NCBI GenBank assembly: GCA_019054805.1 | Contig: JAHQIY010000038.1 | Location: 186,001-250,000, forward strand | Direction: 5' to 3' | DNA length: 64,000 nucleotides | Source: Brachionus manjavacas | Taxonomy: Eukaryota > Rotifera > Eurotatoria > Ploima > Brachionidae | Shown here: positions 1 through 12,900 of the stretch, one piece after another | How positions within the stretch are numbered: position 1 is the stretch's first letter | Layout of the letters: each line of letters starts with the position of its first letter | Program-made: the position numbers and the translations under genes | The notes under the pieces: generated by a model | The model's input: the letters and a program-made list of their open reading frames with translations, nothing else | Databases searched by the model: none | What the model was told of the DNA's origin: nothing

Positions 1-818
1 TTAAATGACAAGGAATTCAAAACTAATGAAGAAGTCCCTAAAGGTAGAGTCCCTAAAGCATGGAAAACATCGAACATTACTATGATTCAAAAAAAAGCCT
101 CTTTTTTACAAGATCCTTTAAATTAAAGACCAATTAGTATAACGAGTTGTTTAGGAAAGCTCCTGGAACGCATAGTATTTTCAAGATTCAATATACAATT
201 ATTTGGAAAAAAATTCACTCCTTATCCATAAGCAAGCTTATTAAATGAAAAATGAAGAAATCAGTTGAAAAGTCGTGTTCAGTAGTCTTTTCTAGGTACA
301 AAAAAGAGGGTGATAATCTAAACTTAAAAATCTATGGAAACAGAATAGTGAGCCAAAAAGAAATCAAGTTTAAATTTGATTCTAAGTTAATTTTTAATAT
401 ACTAGTCGACGAATTTAAAGAACGCTGCAACAAAAGGCTAAATATTAATAAGATATTGTAAAACAAAAAATGGGGTCTCAATCAAAACACACTAGGAAAT
501 TTATATAAATCTTTAGTCGGATCAATCTTAGACTTTTCTTTTCCTTGCTTGAATACATTCTCAGAAAATAATATCAAAAAACTACTAGCAATTCAAAATA
601 CAGACGTAAGATCTATTCTTAAGTTAAAATATGATGCTTCCTCCAACATCGTGCATCATGAAGCTTTTAATAAACTAAAATTACTAACAGTCTCGAATCG
701 GCTTTTTGAGTTGAGTGAGAGCTATGTTGGGACAGGACTGAGTCATTCTATTCCATTGGTTGTAAGACTGGTGGAGGAATACAAAGAAGGTTTCAAATCG
801 AGATTTATATTGAGATAA
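1..818 (+). mobile_element. Broken non-LTR retrotransposon (LINE), internally deleted reverse transcriptase
   Basis: Bases 1-235 encode the front of a LINE reverse transcriptase: a WKTSNITMIQKK segment, then N-stop-RPISITSCLGKLLER, where a stop replaces the usual Tyr of the NYRPIS motif. The sequence then jumps at about 240 to the region after the catalytic palm (SVEKSCSVVFSRYKKEG), and continues at 549-818 with the C-terminal part (LLAIQNTDVRSILKLKYD). The block that should carry the FADD active site is missing, so the copy is dead. The same family occurs on the minus strand at 26790-27760, which keeps the continuous order of the 249-818 part. The left end runs out of the window. Confidence 0.85.
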
Positions 819-819
819 T

Positions 820-1540
820 ATTAAGAGATAATATTGCTATCTTACTATTTCTTCTTTCTTTCCTGAACTGTTAAATAACTTTTTTTTCTAATTTGGAAAT
901 TTCTTCAAAAAGTTAATCACTTTCAAAATTGTCCTCTGTAACGGTTTTTGAGTTGACATTTTCGAGAAAGAGCCTCTTGCTTCCAAATTTGAATCGATTG
1001 AAACATAAGCATACTTTTCGAAGTCCGTTTTTTATTCAAACTTCGATAATCCAGTGATATCTTTGTTTTCTTCATTTTCGCTCTCTAAATCACTGAATAA
1101 AAAATCACCATTGAAACCAGCTTTTCGAAATCATCATTGGATTGTTAGTGAAGAGACACCATCACAAGCTCTTTTTATCTTATAAATCAATGAGACAATA
1201 TATATTTGGGACACTTCCGAAGAAAACTCAATTGCATGAAGCCTTTCGAAGGCAACATCTGTTCGGTACTTTACTTTAAACGATTGAATTACACCTTGTT
1301 CCAAAGGCTGCAAAACAGAAATGCAGTTCGCTGGAAAAAAACAATTTTTCTGGTTTGGCATAATTGGTTTATCTTTTTTATTATTAAAGTGCGAAAAAAA
1401 AATTTCTTGTTCGTTATCAGAAATTAATTGTTTGAAAAATTTTTTCGCGCTCGTTATGAATTTTCTTTTCTTAAGAAGATTATTAATCGGTTACAGCTCA
1501 TTATAAAGAGGTGCTCGTTATATCGAGGTTCGACTGTATT
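820..1540 (-). mobile_element. Tigger/pogo-type DNA transposon remnant with one terminal repeat
   Basis: The minus strand at 1361-1134 encodes FPANCISVLQPLEQGVIQSFK, very close to the conserved end of the pogo/Tigger DDE domain (LPPNxTSxxQPLDQGVIxxFK). Low-quality homology goes on to about 820 (an acidic tail, FSDLESENEEN). At 1503-1538 the sequence reads, on the minus strand, CAGTCGAACCTCGATATAAC, the classic pogo/Tigger terminal inverted repeat. No second repeat is visible, and there are frameshifts upstream of the conserved block. A decayed, non-autonomous copy. Confidence 0.7.
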
Positions 1541-4500
1541 TAGAATTTAATTGTAGGGATTTCCCCGGGGTAGCTCCGAATGGCTTAGGCATTCTTATCA
1601 TCCCCATAACAAAAATTACAAAGCTTTGTATTATTTAAAAAATTTGAAAAGATTTAGTATTATATAAATAAAAAAAAAACATATTTTTTTTTATTTTCTA
1701 AGGTATAACTTACGAGATTTTAATTTTATTTTATATTTCTTTTTTGTGTTTTTTTCGTTTTTTGGAACATTTTATATAAGCTTGACAAACGAGCGAAAGC
1801 TCGAGCCAATATTTATTTATTTAAATAAAGACGCTTATCATCATCATTAATATCCGATTTTAACAGATTAATAGAAATTGATAAAATCATTTAACTTCAA
1901 TTGCCCATTGTTTACTCTGCGGATCCTAACCTGAATAAAAAATTAATTAGAATACTGAATTATTTGATAAGCTTCGTAAATAAGCCAACAAACATTGCAA
2001 CCAAATTTTATTAAAGCAATAATAAAACTAAAAATTAATCAACAATCATAGGCTTGTAATTAAGGTGACTTAGTTAATAGTACTGATGCTTTCGGTTTTT
2101 CATTTATTCACCTTTGTTTGACTATAGTAGTAAAATTTAAATTGAATTAATGTCAAACAAAAATGTTTAATAGAAAACTTTGTAAGAATTCTTTAGTACC
2201 AAATCAAAGAAATAGTATAAAAAAAAAAGACATTGGAAAAAAGCAAAATGGCCTCAATACTTATAAAAATTATTTGCAAATAAAAAAAAATCTTGAAAAA
2301 TACTTAATTACACTAAGAAAAGTTTGAAAATCAGTCTAACAGCCACACATGTCTCTTATCCCATCATAATTTCAAGTGGCGAAATAAATTTTATATTACT
2401 GTTTATACGACATAATAAGTCGGATTGAATTTCTCAAAATTATTTAAATTGCCCAAGTGGTTAGCTAATAGCACAATTTTTTTGCTAATTAATTAAATTC
2501 TCATAGTTTTCTTAGAGAAGAATACAATTTTTGACTTTTTGACTTTAGGCAATAAAGTTATGAAAGATTTGTATTTTTTTCAGGTCAATTAGTTTAATAA
2601 ACTTTACTAGCTTTTATTTTTAAACAACAACTTAACAATTTCAACAATTTTCAGAAAATTCGTTAACTCAAAATCCAAATTTACAGCAAAAATTTTTTTT
2701 TTAAATTGACTTGTTATAATCGATTAACAAAAATTTCTGAAAATCATTAATTTCAATCAAATATCATAAAGACGATAGATTTTATTTTAATATTTTTAAT
2801 TACGAATAGAAGAATCCCTATAAATAATTTTTTTTAAATCAAAGTTAATACTCATCCTTTTTCTTTTAAGTTTAATATGCGGTGATTTCAAATTTTGATT
2901 AAATTAAATTTTTAGAAAAATTAGAAAAAATTATGTGTTGGTAAATAATAGAAGTTATAGAAATTTAGTTATTTTTATCTATTTGGTTTATCTGTACCGA
3001 GCTGTTAATAGACAAAAAAAGTAAAATGGATAAACTTAATTAATTGAACTTTTCAGAAAAAAAAAAGAAATAGTAAAACATAACAACGTTGACGAGAATA
3101 TTTCAAGATAAAATTAAATTTTATAATATAAAATAAAATAATGAAAAAAATTTTTTTTCAATTTAATTAAACTAATTAAAATAAATTTAGACAAATGTTT
3201 TTTAAAGCTAATTCTGTTTTTGTCACCACTGTGAAAAACCAAGCTTCGAGTTTTACATAATGATTTAAATAATGTTAAAGAAATTATTAAAGATTAGATA
3301 TTTAATTTAGATATGTTAGAAAATATCACCAAGTTTGGCGATTAAAATTTTGATTAGTATTTTTTTTCAGAAGTTAAATTTAAGATATCCTACAATATAA
3401 ACTCTGAAATGAATAAAAATAATTTTAAATATTGCTAAAAAATAGGACAAAATTGTCAATATTTTCTTAATTTTGATCTATTTTAAATATCAAAATTTTT
3501 AAATTATTTTCATTTAATCTTTTTTTAATCTAAGCGCGAGATTTGTTCAAAAAGAAGCAGTTTTATTTATATGGAATTAAGATGAGCGATTTTTTAATTT
3601 TTGTTCAAATTAATCACAGATGACCTGTTCAATTTGGTCGCAGGCTGTTTTTGTATATTTCTGAAACCTATTTTACACAGATTTTTTCTAAAAGATCATT
3701 TTAGAATGTGACAATTTTTCTGAATAAAAAACAAAATTAAACATCGAGTGGGTAAATTTTATCAAAGCTTGTGAATCAAAGTGAAAAACAAATTTAAGAG
3801 TTTGAAAGCAAATTTAAAATTTTTTAAATAATACCGTACAAAAAATCACATGTGCTAAAGTATCAAATTAACTCAGACTAATAAGTCGTCTGATATTTTC
3901 ACTAGGCCGATCATTATATAAATCGTCATAGTTACTAATTTCTCAATACTTCTCATTAGGTGTTATTATAGAGTTGAGTTTAGTCAAGGGTATGGTATTC
4001 GGACTTACTCGGAATCAAAATTCATAATTTTAATAACTTAGCGAATTAGTTTAGCCTCTAAAACCAAGTAAATTTTCATATTGGCTTTGGAGTGTTTACA
4101 GAGTCAATTTTTTAATTAGAAGTTGTTGTTTTGACGGATTGGAAAGTTTTAGATTGTCCGCAACACCAGTCCGGCTCGTTTAGATAAATGAATCAGCCCT
4201 ACAAGTTTGATTTTGAATTTATAATTATAAAAAAATTTAATATGTTTTATTTGAATCGAAACCCAATATTTTAGGGCTAATTTTTGTTACTTTGGAAATT
4301 TCAATCTTGTAAAAAGAATTAATTTCGGGCTAGATTTCGAATTTAGTTCATGTTTTTTCTTTGAGCTTAACTTTTCAGATTCTCGGTCGCTCTGAAATTT
4401 CATCGTTTGATTTCTATTTTATACATTTTCAAATCTTATTTCAACTACTGTTGATCTGCTTTTTTTTAAGTATTTCTCAAAATGTTGTTCATCTCAATAA

Positions 4501-5640
4501 AGCTTGTTTTCTTAAAAGACGACTGCAAATGCTTATTATACTAACCATTCCATTGACAACTAACCCAAGCTAAAATGTCACCATTTATAAATTGGATTTT
4601 AGTTATTCAATCGGTTTAAGACGAATTGATGGATACAAACACTTGTTCAAAAGTAATTAGTAAAAATAGAGAGGAAAAAGATCTTGGTCAGGATTTTTAA
4701 AAAATTTATTTGAATTTTAAATTTAGCTTTTTTTTAAAGAAATTTAATTTTAGAAATATTAATAGAATTTGAATGCGAAATATTAAAAATTGAATCCTTT
4801 TTTTTTATTAAAAATTAAGCTTTGTTCAGAAGGATTTTGAGTAAAATTGTATTTTTTCTTTAATTCTTAAGAGACCTTTTTTTAAGAAAATGGAAAATGT
4901 CGGAATTCATAAATGAAATAATTTTACTATTTGCCTGCTCAAAGTTATCTATTCTGAAAATTAAAATAAATTTTTTTAAGAAATTAAATTTTTTCTCAAT
5001 CCTCATTAATCAAAAGTCTGAAATTTTTGGCTATTTTAATTTTTTTTTTAAATTAATGGTTAAAAAAAATACAAATCAAGTTAAATTTATTATTTAATTT
5101 TTCAAACTCATTTAGGGAGATGAGTTATTTCTTTTTTGATCAACTCTTTTTAGAAAGTTATTTAATAAAAGTATTAGTTGGTTTACCAAATTAACTTTTT
5201 GTACCCAAAGAGAATTTATTGCCATCAATCCATATTTAAGTATTTCCTTTAAAAATTTTAAATTTTTTCCTCTTTAAAAAAATTTGATAAAAATCATAAA
5301 AAAATAATTAATTTATTTGAGAAAGCGAAGCGAGCAGTTGAACTTGTTACTTTAAAAATTTAAATAGGTCTTTATTATTTTTTAATTTTTCTTTCGATTT
5401 TAGTGATTTTTAGTAATTTTTGCTTTTTTAGTCATAACATTTGATCTTAAAAAAATTACACACAATTGTATTATACATGTTTTCTTAATTAGTTGTTTGA
5501 ATACTAAATAAAGTTCAACTTTTTTTTGATTTGGTTCTTATTTAAAAATAAAATTATCTGTATTTGTATGTTTTAAAAATTTAAAGATGACCCTTGGTAT
5601 TCTCTTTTAAAAAATGTCCATTTATTTAAACCTGTAAACT
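1541..5640. other. AT-rich gene-free stretch
   Basis: About 4 kb of very AT-rich sequence without a convincing coding segment. The few open frames (for example 4361-4573 and 4897-5097) are low-complexity F/L/I/K strings. A LINE-like 3' tail (AGCGAAAGCTCGAGCC followed by ATTTATTTATTTA) lies near 1790-1845, and a short related piece (TACCGAGCTG) near 2995. A short block at 1558-1605 resembles one at 34208-34258. This may be intron of the giant spectrin-repeat gene or intergenic DNA. Confidence 0.5.
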
Positions 5641-5663
5641 ATGGCGACAAATAAACTTTAACT

Positions 5664-5823
5664 AAGAGCTGCCGTGGCAGTATCTAACGATTCTAGAAGA
5701 CTTTTCGATGATGATTTTTCAGGGATGAAACTCTGCTGTGAAACATTAAATTATTCCTTAAAGAAAAGACATCATGTCATCATTCAAAAAGTTCTCAAGA
5801 ATCTTACAAAGGCTACTTATTAA
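5664..5823 (+). other. Unexplained 53-codon open stretch, possible exon or TE remnant
   Basis: After a stop at about 5661 the + strand is open for 53 codons (reading RAAVAVSNDSRRLFDDDFSG), and ends at a TAA at 5821-5823. Its composition is less AT-rich and less repetitive than its surroundings, as in a coding remnant. There is no start codon at its beginning, no clear acceptor and no family I recognise. A decayed transposase is the simplest explanation; an isolated exon of the downstream gene cannot be excluded. Confidence 0.25.
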
Positions 5824-6309
5824 AGAACAGAACTACAATCACTAAAATTAAGCTCATTATTTTTTTTGGTCATCATGCTGATTTCAAAAATAAATTCATC
5901 ACTTTAAATGAAATTGGTTTAAAACTTTTTCAGTTCTGAAAATTTGATCAGCATAGTACAAGAATGGATACAAAATTTTTCCAAATCTGGATATGATTCA
6001 GATGTTCTTCATTTGAAAAAATTGAATTGAAATGTATTAACTTAAATCATCAGTAGTCTTCCCAGGATCGCTAACAACTAAATTATTTTCATCTTTATAC
6101 CTTTAAGGGATGATTATCTTTTATTCTTATTATTGATATATTTATAGATGTTATTTGGAGTTGACTTGGAAATCTCTACTAGCTTATTGATTCAAAGTCA
6201 AAAGGACAATGCATTAAATTTTACTAAATTGAAAAAAATCTGATTTTAAAATTATTTTAATAACTTAATTTTATATTTAGATATGATAACTTTTTGAAAT
6301 CTAAAAAAG
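5824..6309. other. Non-coding stretch upstream of the first spectrin-gene exon
   Basis: AT-rich sequence with no coding signal. It ends in an A-rich acceptor-like AAAAAAG at 6303-6309 in front of the first exon seen. No promoter element can be identified. Confidence 0.4.
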
Positions 6310-9300
6310 AAAAAAATGGATTTGTCATTTAATGTATCTGATGTAGGAGATTACATGCAAAAATTAAACAACTTGATTAAAGCTGTCGAGTCAACACTCA
6401 AAGATTGTAATCGAAAATACAAAAATAAACAAGAAATCGATAGTCTTTACGCTTCTTTGACTGTAAATATTACAAAATACATTAATAAATTAAAATTTTA
6501 TTAAATATTAAATTAGAATTTTCTGAGTAAAGAAAATTTAAATGATTCGAAATTTATAGATGAACTCACTTTCATTGATAAAGATTTTAAAAAATTTAGT
6601 ATGATTTTTTTATTTCCAATTATTATTGTCTAACATTAATTTTTTTTTTTTTAATTATTAAAGTCAATTTGAATGATGCAAATCGAAAAAAAATATTAGA
6701 GTACAAAGAACGCTTGAAAAATTTAAATACCGAAGTAAAGAGCATGAAAACAATGCTGGAAAAGTCGAGCAATTCATGGCATAAATACAATGAGGCATAT
6801 GGTATCTTAAACAGCTGGCTTGAAAATCAAAAAAATATTTCAGATATTTCAAATGTAACATTATTTTTTGTTTTATTGAATAGATTTAATAATTATTTAA
6901 AAAGCTAAAAATAATCAATTTTTTATTTACAGGTTGATTTTTCAAATTATCAAAAATATCAAAAGTTACACTCCCAGTTTAATGAGTGTGCCAATTTTCT
7001 CATTCAAGTCAGCGATCCATTTAGCTCTTCCAAAATAAAAGAGAATTTGCTCTTTTTAAATAAGTTCTGGAAGTCGTATCAAGACAAGTTTAAAGATACA
7101 ATATATGAGCAATACTTGAAATTCTACGAGTGTGAGCATAGCTTAAATATGGTAAACGATCGTTTGGCAAAAATAGAACATTTGCTTAATAGAAATGTTA
7201 AAGTGTCTTCGACGAACAAGTATCTAGAAGAATTACAAAAGTCCTTCAAGGATTTAGAGTTCTTGGAAACAAATCTTAAGCTTGTGTCAAAACTTTCGCT
7301 CCGTATTGATCTCAAAAGAGAAAAAGAAAAAATAAATAATTTTGCTCATACAGTTCGATTAAGTGATGAGAAAATAAATCAGATCAAAACTTTTGTGTCC
7401 GAGTATCAAAAAACAATTTCTCAAATTCAACCTGATATAAATTCAATATTGGAAGGCTTAGAGAATTTTGAATTCTGGATAATCGAAGGAGAAAATCTTG
7501 TTAGACATGAACCAGACCAATTTAATTTTGATGAAATACTTCTTCATATTGAAAAACAAAAGGTATTATTTTTACTTTTGCTCTTTTTAATATAAATAAT
7601 AATGTTCTTTGCCAAATTAAAATAAAGTGAGTTTATATACACTTTTAATATTGTCGCTAAAAAGAATTACCATGAAATTTAAAAATTTATTTTTTCCTTC
7701 ATTTAACTTTTAAAGAATTTTGATTTTTTAATTTATATCAATTAAATTTATTATAAGTTTGTTATTAAAGTTCTAATTTAATAGAGATAATTTATTTTTT
7801 GCATTAGTTTGGCTTATTTAAACCAGAAAAAAATCTTTTTTTTTTTTCAAATTAAACACCTTCTTTACTAAAATATTCTTTTTGATGATAAAATAAGGTT
7901 TGCTTTTTTTTTTGGTTTCATTTAGTTTTGACTTGTATTTTATTTAGCTGCGAAAATATTATTAAAATTTTATTACATTAAATTATAAAAACGATTTAAT
8001 AATTTCATTTTTTAATTTTTCCCATGTTTATTTTTTATTTCAATAATTTTTTATTAATCTCACGCTGGTATCTCATTATTCTTTTTAGGTTTCATTAGAA
8101 TCAAATGTAAAAACATCTAATTTAAACTTAAGATTATTTGCAGCTTTAAATTAGAAAAAAAAGCTATGAATGGTATTATTTTCTGTGATTAGTATAATAT
8201 GATTAGTCCATTGTACAGTCAAACTTCGATATAGAGGAATGGTCTTACCATTATAAAAATTATTTTTTTAATTTTTAGGAAAAATTAAAAAAATTTGAAT
8301 TTTTAATTTTCGAATTTTTTGTTTTCTAAAAGTAAAATATTTTTGGCTGGAATCTAAATTGAAGAATAAATAAATGTTTAAGAGATAAATTTTAATCAGA
8401 AAAAATTATTTTTTTTAATTCCAAGACTAAATCAACATCAATATAAATTTAATGATGATAAAATAATTGTAAGATAAACTAAATTTATTTTTTTTTAATT
8501 TAAATTTTTAAATTTAGTCGAAAAATGAGTGACAACTGAAGATGAATTCGTTACAAAAAATAATAATTAAAAAATTAAATTCAGTTCTTAAATCTATCCA
8601 TTTGTACAGGTGCTAGTTGACTCTAAGTTTTTAAATTTGTGAATAATTCAAGCATATAATGCCTTCTTAAAACAAATTTAACTAGTAAATCCTGTCTAGT
8701 TAAATTTTCTTTTATTGATTTACTGAGAACCAAATTTTTTTTCCTAAATCAATATTTGCAGAGTGAAATAAGTCGTCCGGTCTTAATTCAAATTAAATAT
8801 AAAGGATTATAAATAAAGCTGAGATTTTAAAAGAGCAAAAAAAATTTATGAAAATTAATTAAATTTTATAAATTTTAAAAGAAACATTTTGATGAATTCA
8901 GAACACACAGCAATTCTATAAAAACCAAATTAAACCAACTCCAATCAGTCAAGTCAAAAATACCTCAAAATATTGACACAAGCGAACTGAACAACAAGCT
9001 CCTAAGACTTAGAGATTTGATAGCTGTGAGCACCTTATTTTTATTTATAAATAATTATAAATGATTATTTTTGTAAAGAATTTAAACACAAAACGCTTAA
9101 GATGGGAAGAACTTTTTAAGGAGCAGCAATCTTTGTGGCGAAATTTTCATTCAAAAACCAAGCAACTTGAGGGATGGATAGCGAACGCTCAACGCATTGT
9201 TGTCGAAAAAAGCGAAGATTTCAATTTTTTGATTCAAAAACACAAGGTTGAAATATTTTTTTTATTAATTATTTATTTATTTTTAATTAATTTATTAAAG

Positions 9301-9933
9301 GAATTCTTTGACAATATTAACGAAGGTATTTTGAGCGATTTTCTGAAATCTGGCGAAAAACTTTTTTGTCTGAAAAACGACAAAGACAAATTAGAAATAA
9401 GAAATCTGATGGAAACTTTGGAGGGACAATGGAAAATGATTATTTCCCACGCACCTACTCGACTTTTGAAGTTAGAATTTAAAAACCTAGAGTTTTTGCT
9501 AAAGCAGGAGTTATTCGAGGCGGACAAAGAACTAAATCAGCACTTTTCGGCACTAGCTGCAAATCACAATGCGGAAAAAATTTACAAAAAATTTCATGAA
9601 AAATTCAAAACTTCAAATTTCTTTCCTTTATGCGAATCATATTTAGAACAAATGAAAAAATGCGTTCTTGAATTGGCTGAGAATAAAATCGAAGACAGAT
9701 CATTTATAGAGGACGCTTTTCAAAATTTGAACTCACAATGGATTAGCTTGACTCAAAAAATTGAGAGATTGAGCAACGAAATTCAAGCCAGACTCAACCA
9801 AAGAGAAGTAATAGATCGAAATTTGACTATACTGGATTCTTGGTTATTTGAAATCGAAACAACCACAAAAAATCTATTTGATTATAATTTGGCTTCTGTG
9901 TCTGAGTACTCACGGGCTCTAGAAAAAATAGAG
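6310..9933 (+). CDS. Spectrin-repeat gene, exons 1-7 (short-exon part)
   Basis: Seven exons separated by introns from 52 to 1,319 bp encode about 665 residues. Exon joins: 6462/6517 phase 0, 6598/6664 phase 1, then phase 0 throughout. The protein has heptad-like leucines and paired Trp motifs (LRWEELFKEQQSLWRNF, ILDSWLFEIE) typical of spectrin repeats. The intron at 9247-9300 is only 54 nt, a multiple of three and stop-free, so its retention would keep the frame. The ATG at 6316 is the only visible start, but it directly follows a possible acceptor (AAAAAAG), so it may be an internal Met. Confidence 0.8.
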
Positions 9934-12900
9934 GTAATTTTTTAATTTTATTTTAAATTTCAGTCTTATTTTTATTTAATAAAAAAAAAAAAAATCTGCA
10001 AAATTATGCAAAAATATCATTGAAATAATTTGACCATCTGATTTGCCTCATTAAAGGGCAATGTGAAATTTAATTGAAATTAAAATCAATAGAAAGCAAA
10101 GAGTGAGAGAGAAAACTCTTCTAAAAGAAAAAATCTTCCGGCTTTTAATCTAAAAAATTATAAAGAAATTTAATTTAAAGACTATTTTAAAGACTAATTA
10201 ACAATTTATTTAATATACTGTACTGCTATGATAAACTGTTTTTACGAAATTTTACGTAATTTCTTTCAAAAAACGGGCAAAATTGTAAATTTTAGTAAAT
10301 TAGTACAAAGTAGGTTAATATCTGAAAAAAGTTTGATAATGAGTTCAATTTACACCAGGACAATTACCCAAAACATAACTCATTGTCATGTTCATCCTTT
10401 TTAAATGTAAATAACACAAATTGGGTACTTTTTATACTAAAATTCATCATATAGATAAATAATCTAGTATTAAAAAGATTAAATCACCTCCGAAATCACC
10501 AGATATTAACCCAATTGAATTGCTATGGAATGATCTGAAAGTTTTTGAAAGAAAATAAAATGGTCTTATCCGATTGTGATTCCATTACATTACATTACAT
10601 TATTAGAGAATTTGAAAAAACGCCATTTAAATGTAAAAGATAAATTGATCACTTAAAAAAGTTATTAATTCTTAGATAATTAAAATAGTCATTGAGAAAA
10701 ACGGTGACTGGTCGGATCATTAATAATTGTACTATTTTTTTTTACGTTTTTTTTTCCCGTTTTTTATAGTAAAAATTTACGTAAAATTTCGCAATTTTTA
10801 TTTTTAAATCTTCATTTTAATTTTCTAAAAAAAAAAAATTCACCAAAATAGCCATTTTTTCAGTTTTTTTTGGCCCTTAAATTATATTTGGCCCTTAATT
10901 TATATATACTAAAATTTTCGGAAAATAATGTAAAATTTCGTAATTTTCCAGAAATTTACTTTTTTTTACTTTAGTAATTTTATGTAAATTTACGAAAAAT
11001 ATCGAAAAATTACGTAAAATTACGTAAAACTTCGTAAAAACAGTTTAAAATCATAGCAGTACTGTAATTATTTAAAATAACCCATAATTTTAAAATAAAA
11101 TCAGAATTGCATTAAAAATGAAAAATATATTTAATTTTATTCAAATTTTTTCATTTAAATTTAAAATTTTTGTAAATTAAATCGAATTTGTCAAATGTAC
11201 CAATTTGTACCAATAAATCTGAATTCTGCAAATTCCATTTTAAATATCTTGACTGATTTTTTTGAAGTTGATCTTTTAAGATTGTGGGTTTTCAATGATA
11301 ACGGTTGATTGTTTAGGAAAAATTTATTAGAAAAATTATAAAATAATTGCTAACTTTCTACAATTAAAAGATTTCAACTGATTTAGACACAAAAAATATA
11401 TTTGACATTAAGAAGCCTTTTAATTTTGAATATTTAAATTTAATGAAAGAAAATGGATTTTTTGTTAAATCTTTAACTTAAGTATCTATTGAACAGAAAT
11501 AGTAGTTTTTGAACTTTTATAGAAAAAACAGAATATGGTCAAATAATTAGTAACAGAAAACAAATGAATGCTGCATTTGTTAGAGCTTGTTTAGAATTAA
11601 TGTTGGTCGCTTATTTTAAAATATAGCTCCAAAAAAAGCCATCAGCTTTCTTCCATTTTGTCAAAAATTTTTTTGGATGGGTTGCAGACTAATTAGAATG
11701 TACTGAATGTTTGGCGTTTCTTTCATTAAAAACTTAAGTTAATATTCTTGAAAAGATAAAAAGAAAACTTTTAAACAAGAACAAGGTATGTTTAAAGATT
11801 GGCGATTTCAAATTGTGAATGATAGAATAAGTGGAGATATCATTATATAAAAAAGCGTAAGTTGGTAAAAAAAGGTTCATGATTTTTTGAAAAAAAAATT
11901 CAATAATTTTATTTAAAGTGGAATTTAGACTTGGAAATGAATTTTGTTAAATTTTAATGTAACATTTTTTTCATGCAAATCAGAGATAAATCGCAAAAAA
12001 ACTTATGTCGTCAGAATTTTTAAAAAAATAAGATAGTTTATCACCTAGTGCCTTGTAAAGCAAATTAAAGTTTTGAATATATTAAAATAAAAGATAAATT
12101 TGTTAAAAATACTCAAACTAGAAAATTTTTTTCATCTGCCATAAAGTAAAAATCACCAAGATCTTTTTTTTTTTTACGTTTATTAAATTTTTTTTAAATG
12201 GCTCTGAGTAATAAAACTCCTTCCGCCATTGGAATTGAAAGTAAATTAAGAGTAGTTAAAAAAAAAAGCAACAACAAGAATTTAAGAAAAAAAATGCACT
12301 GCGTGATTACAGTTTTTTTGTTATAAAGAAAAATTTAAAGACCACTTTCATTGATCCATAGCTTGTTTTCATCCCAGATACTGCAAAGTGGCGTTTTTTG
12401 TTTAAAGGTCCTTGAACTGTTAACGAATGCACCAACATAGTCCTCAATGAGATTAAGTACAAGTTTGTTTTTAAATGTAACACATTTTCTAATATATTTT
12501 GTAAAGAGGTTTTTAAGACGGATTTCTATTTTGTCAAGTTTTATGCCTTCAAAGAATTGATCTAAGAGATTTGTTGGGGTGTCATTAGGAAATTTATAAA
12601 TTGATTTTATTGAGACATTTTGAATAGTTTGGATACGGGAAAAATTTGTATCTGAGATAAGAATAGGAGTAAAAAACTATAATCAATGATTGAACCGATA
12701 AGGGACTTGTATATTGTAACTAGAGTATGAGGGTTTAATTTCCATGATTTATGGGACAACACTTTTAAAATATTAATACGATCAGCACATCGAGAACGAA
12801 CAAAATTTACATTAGCATTAAAGCATAAACTTTCATCAAAAGTTATTCCTAAAAAAACAGGATTTTTATCATAAGGAATGGTTTTCTTAAAAATTTTAAT

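Noticed and set aside
4361..5097. Small open frames of 66-70 codons
   Set aside because: Low-complexity AT-driven sequence (F/L/I/K/N) without motif, splice site or conservation argument.
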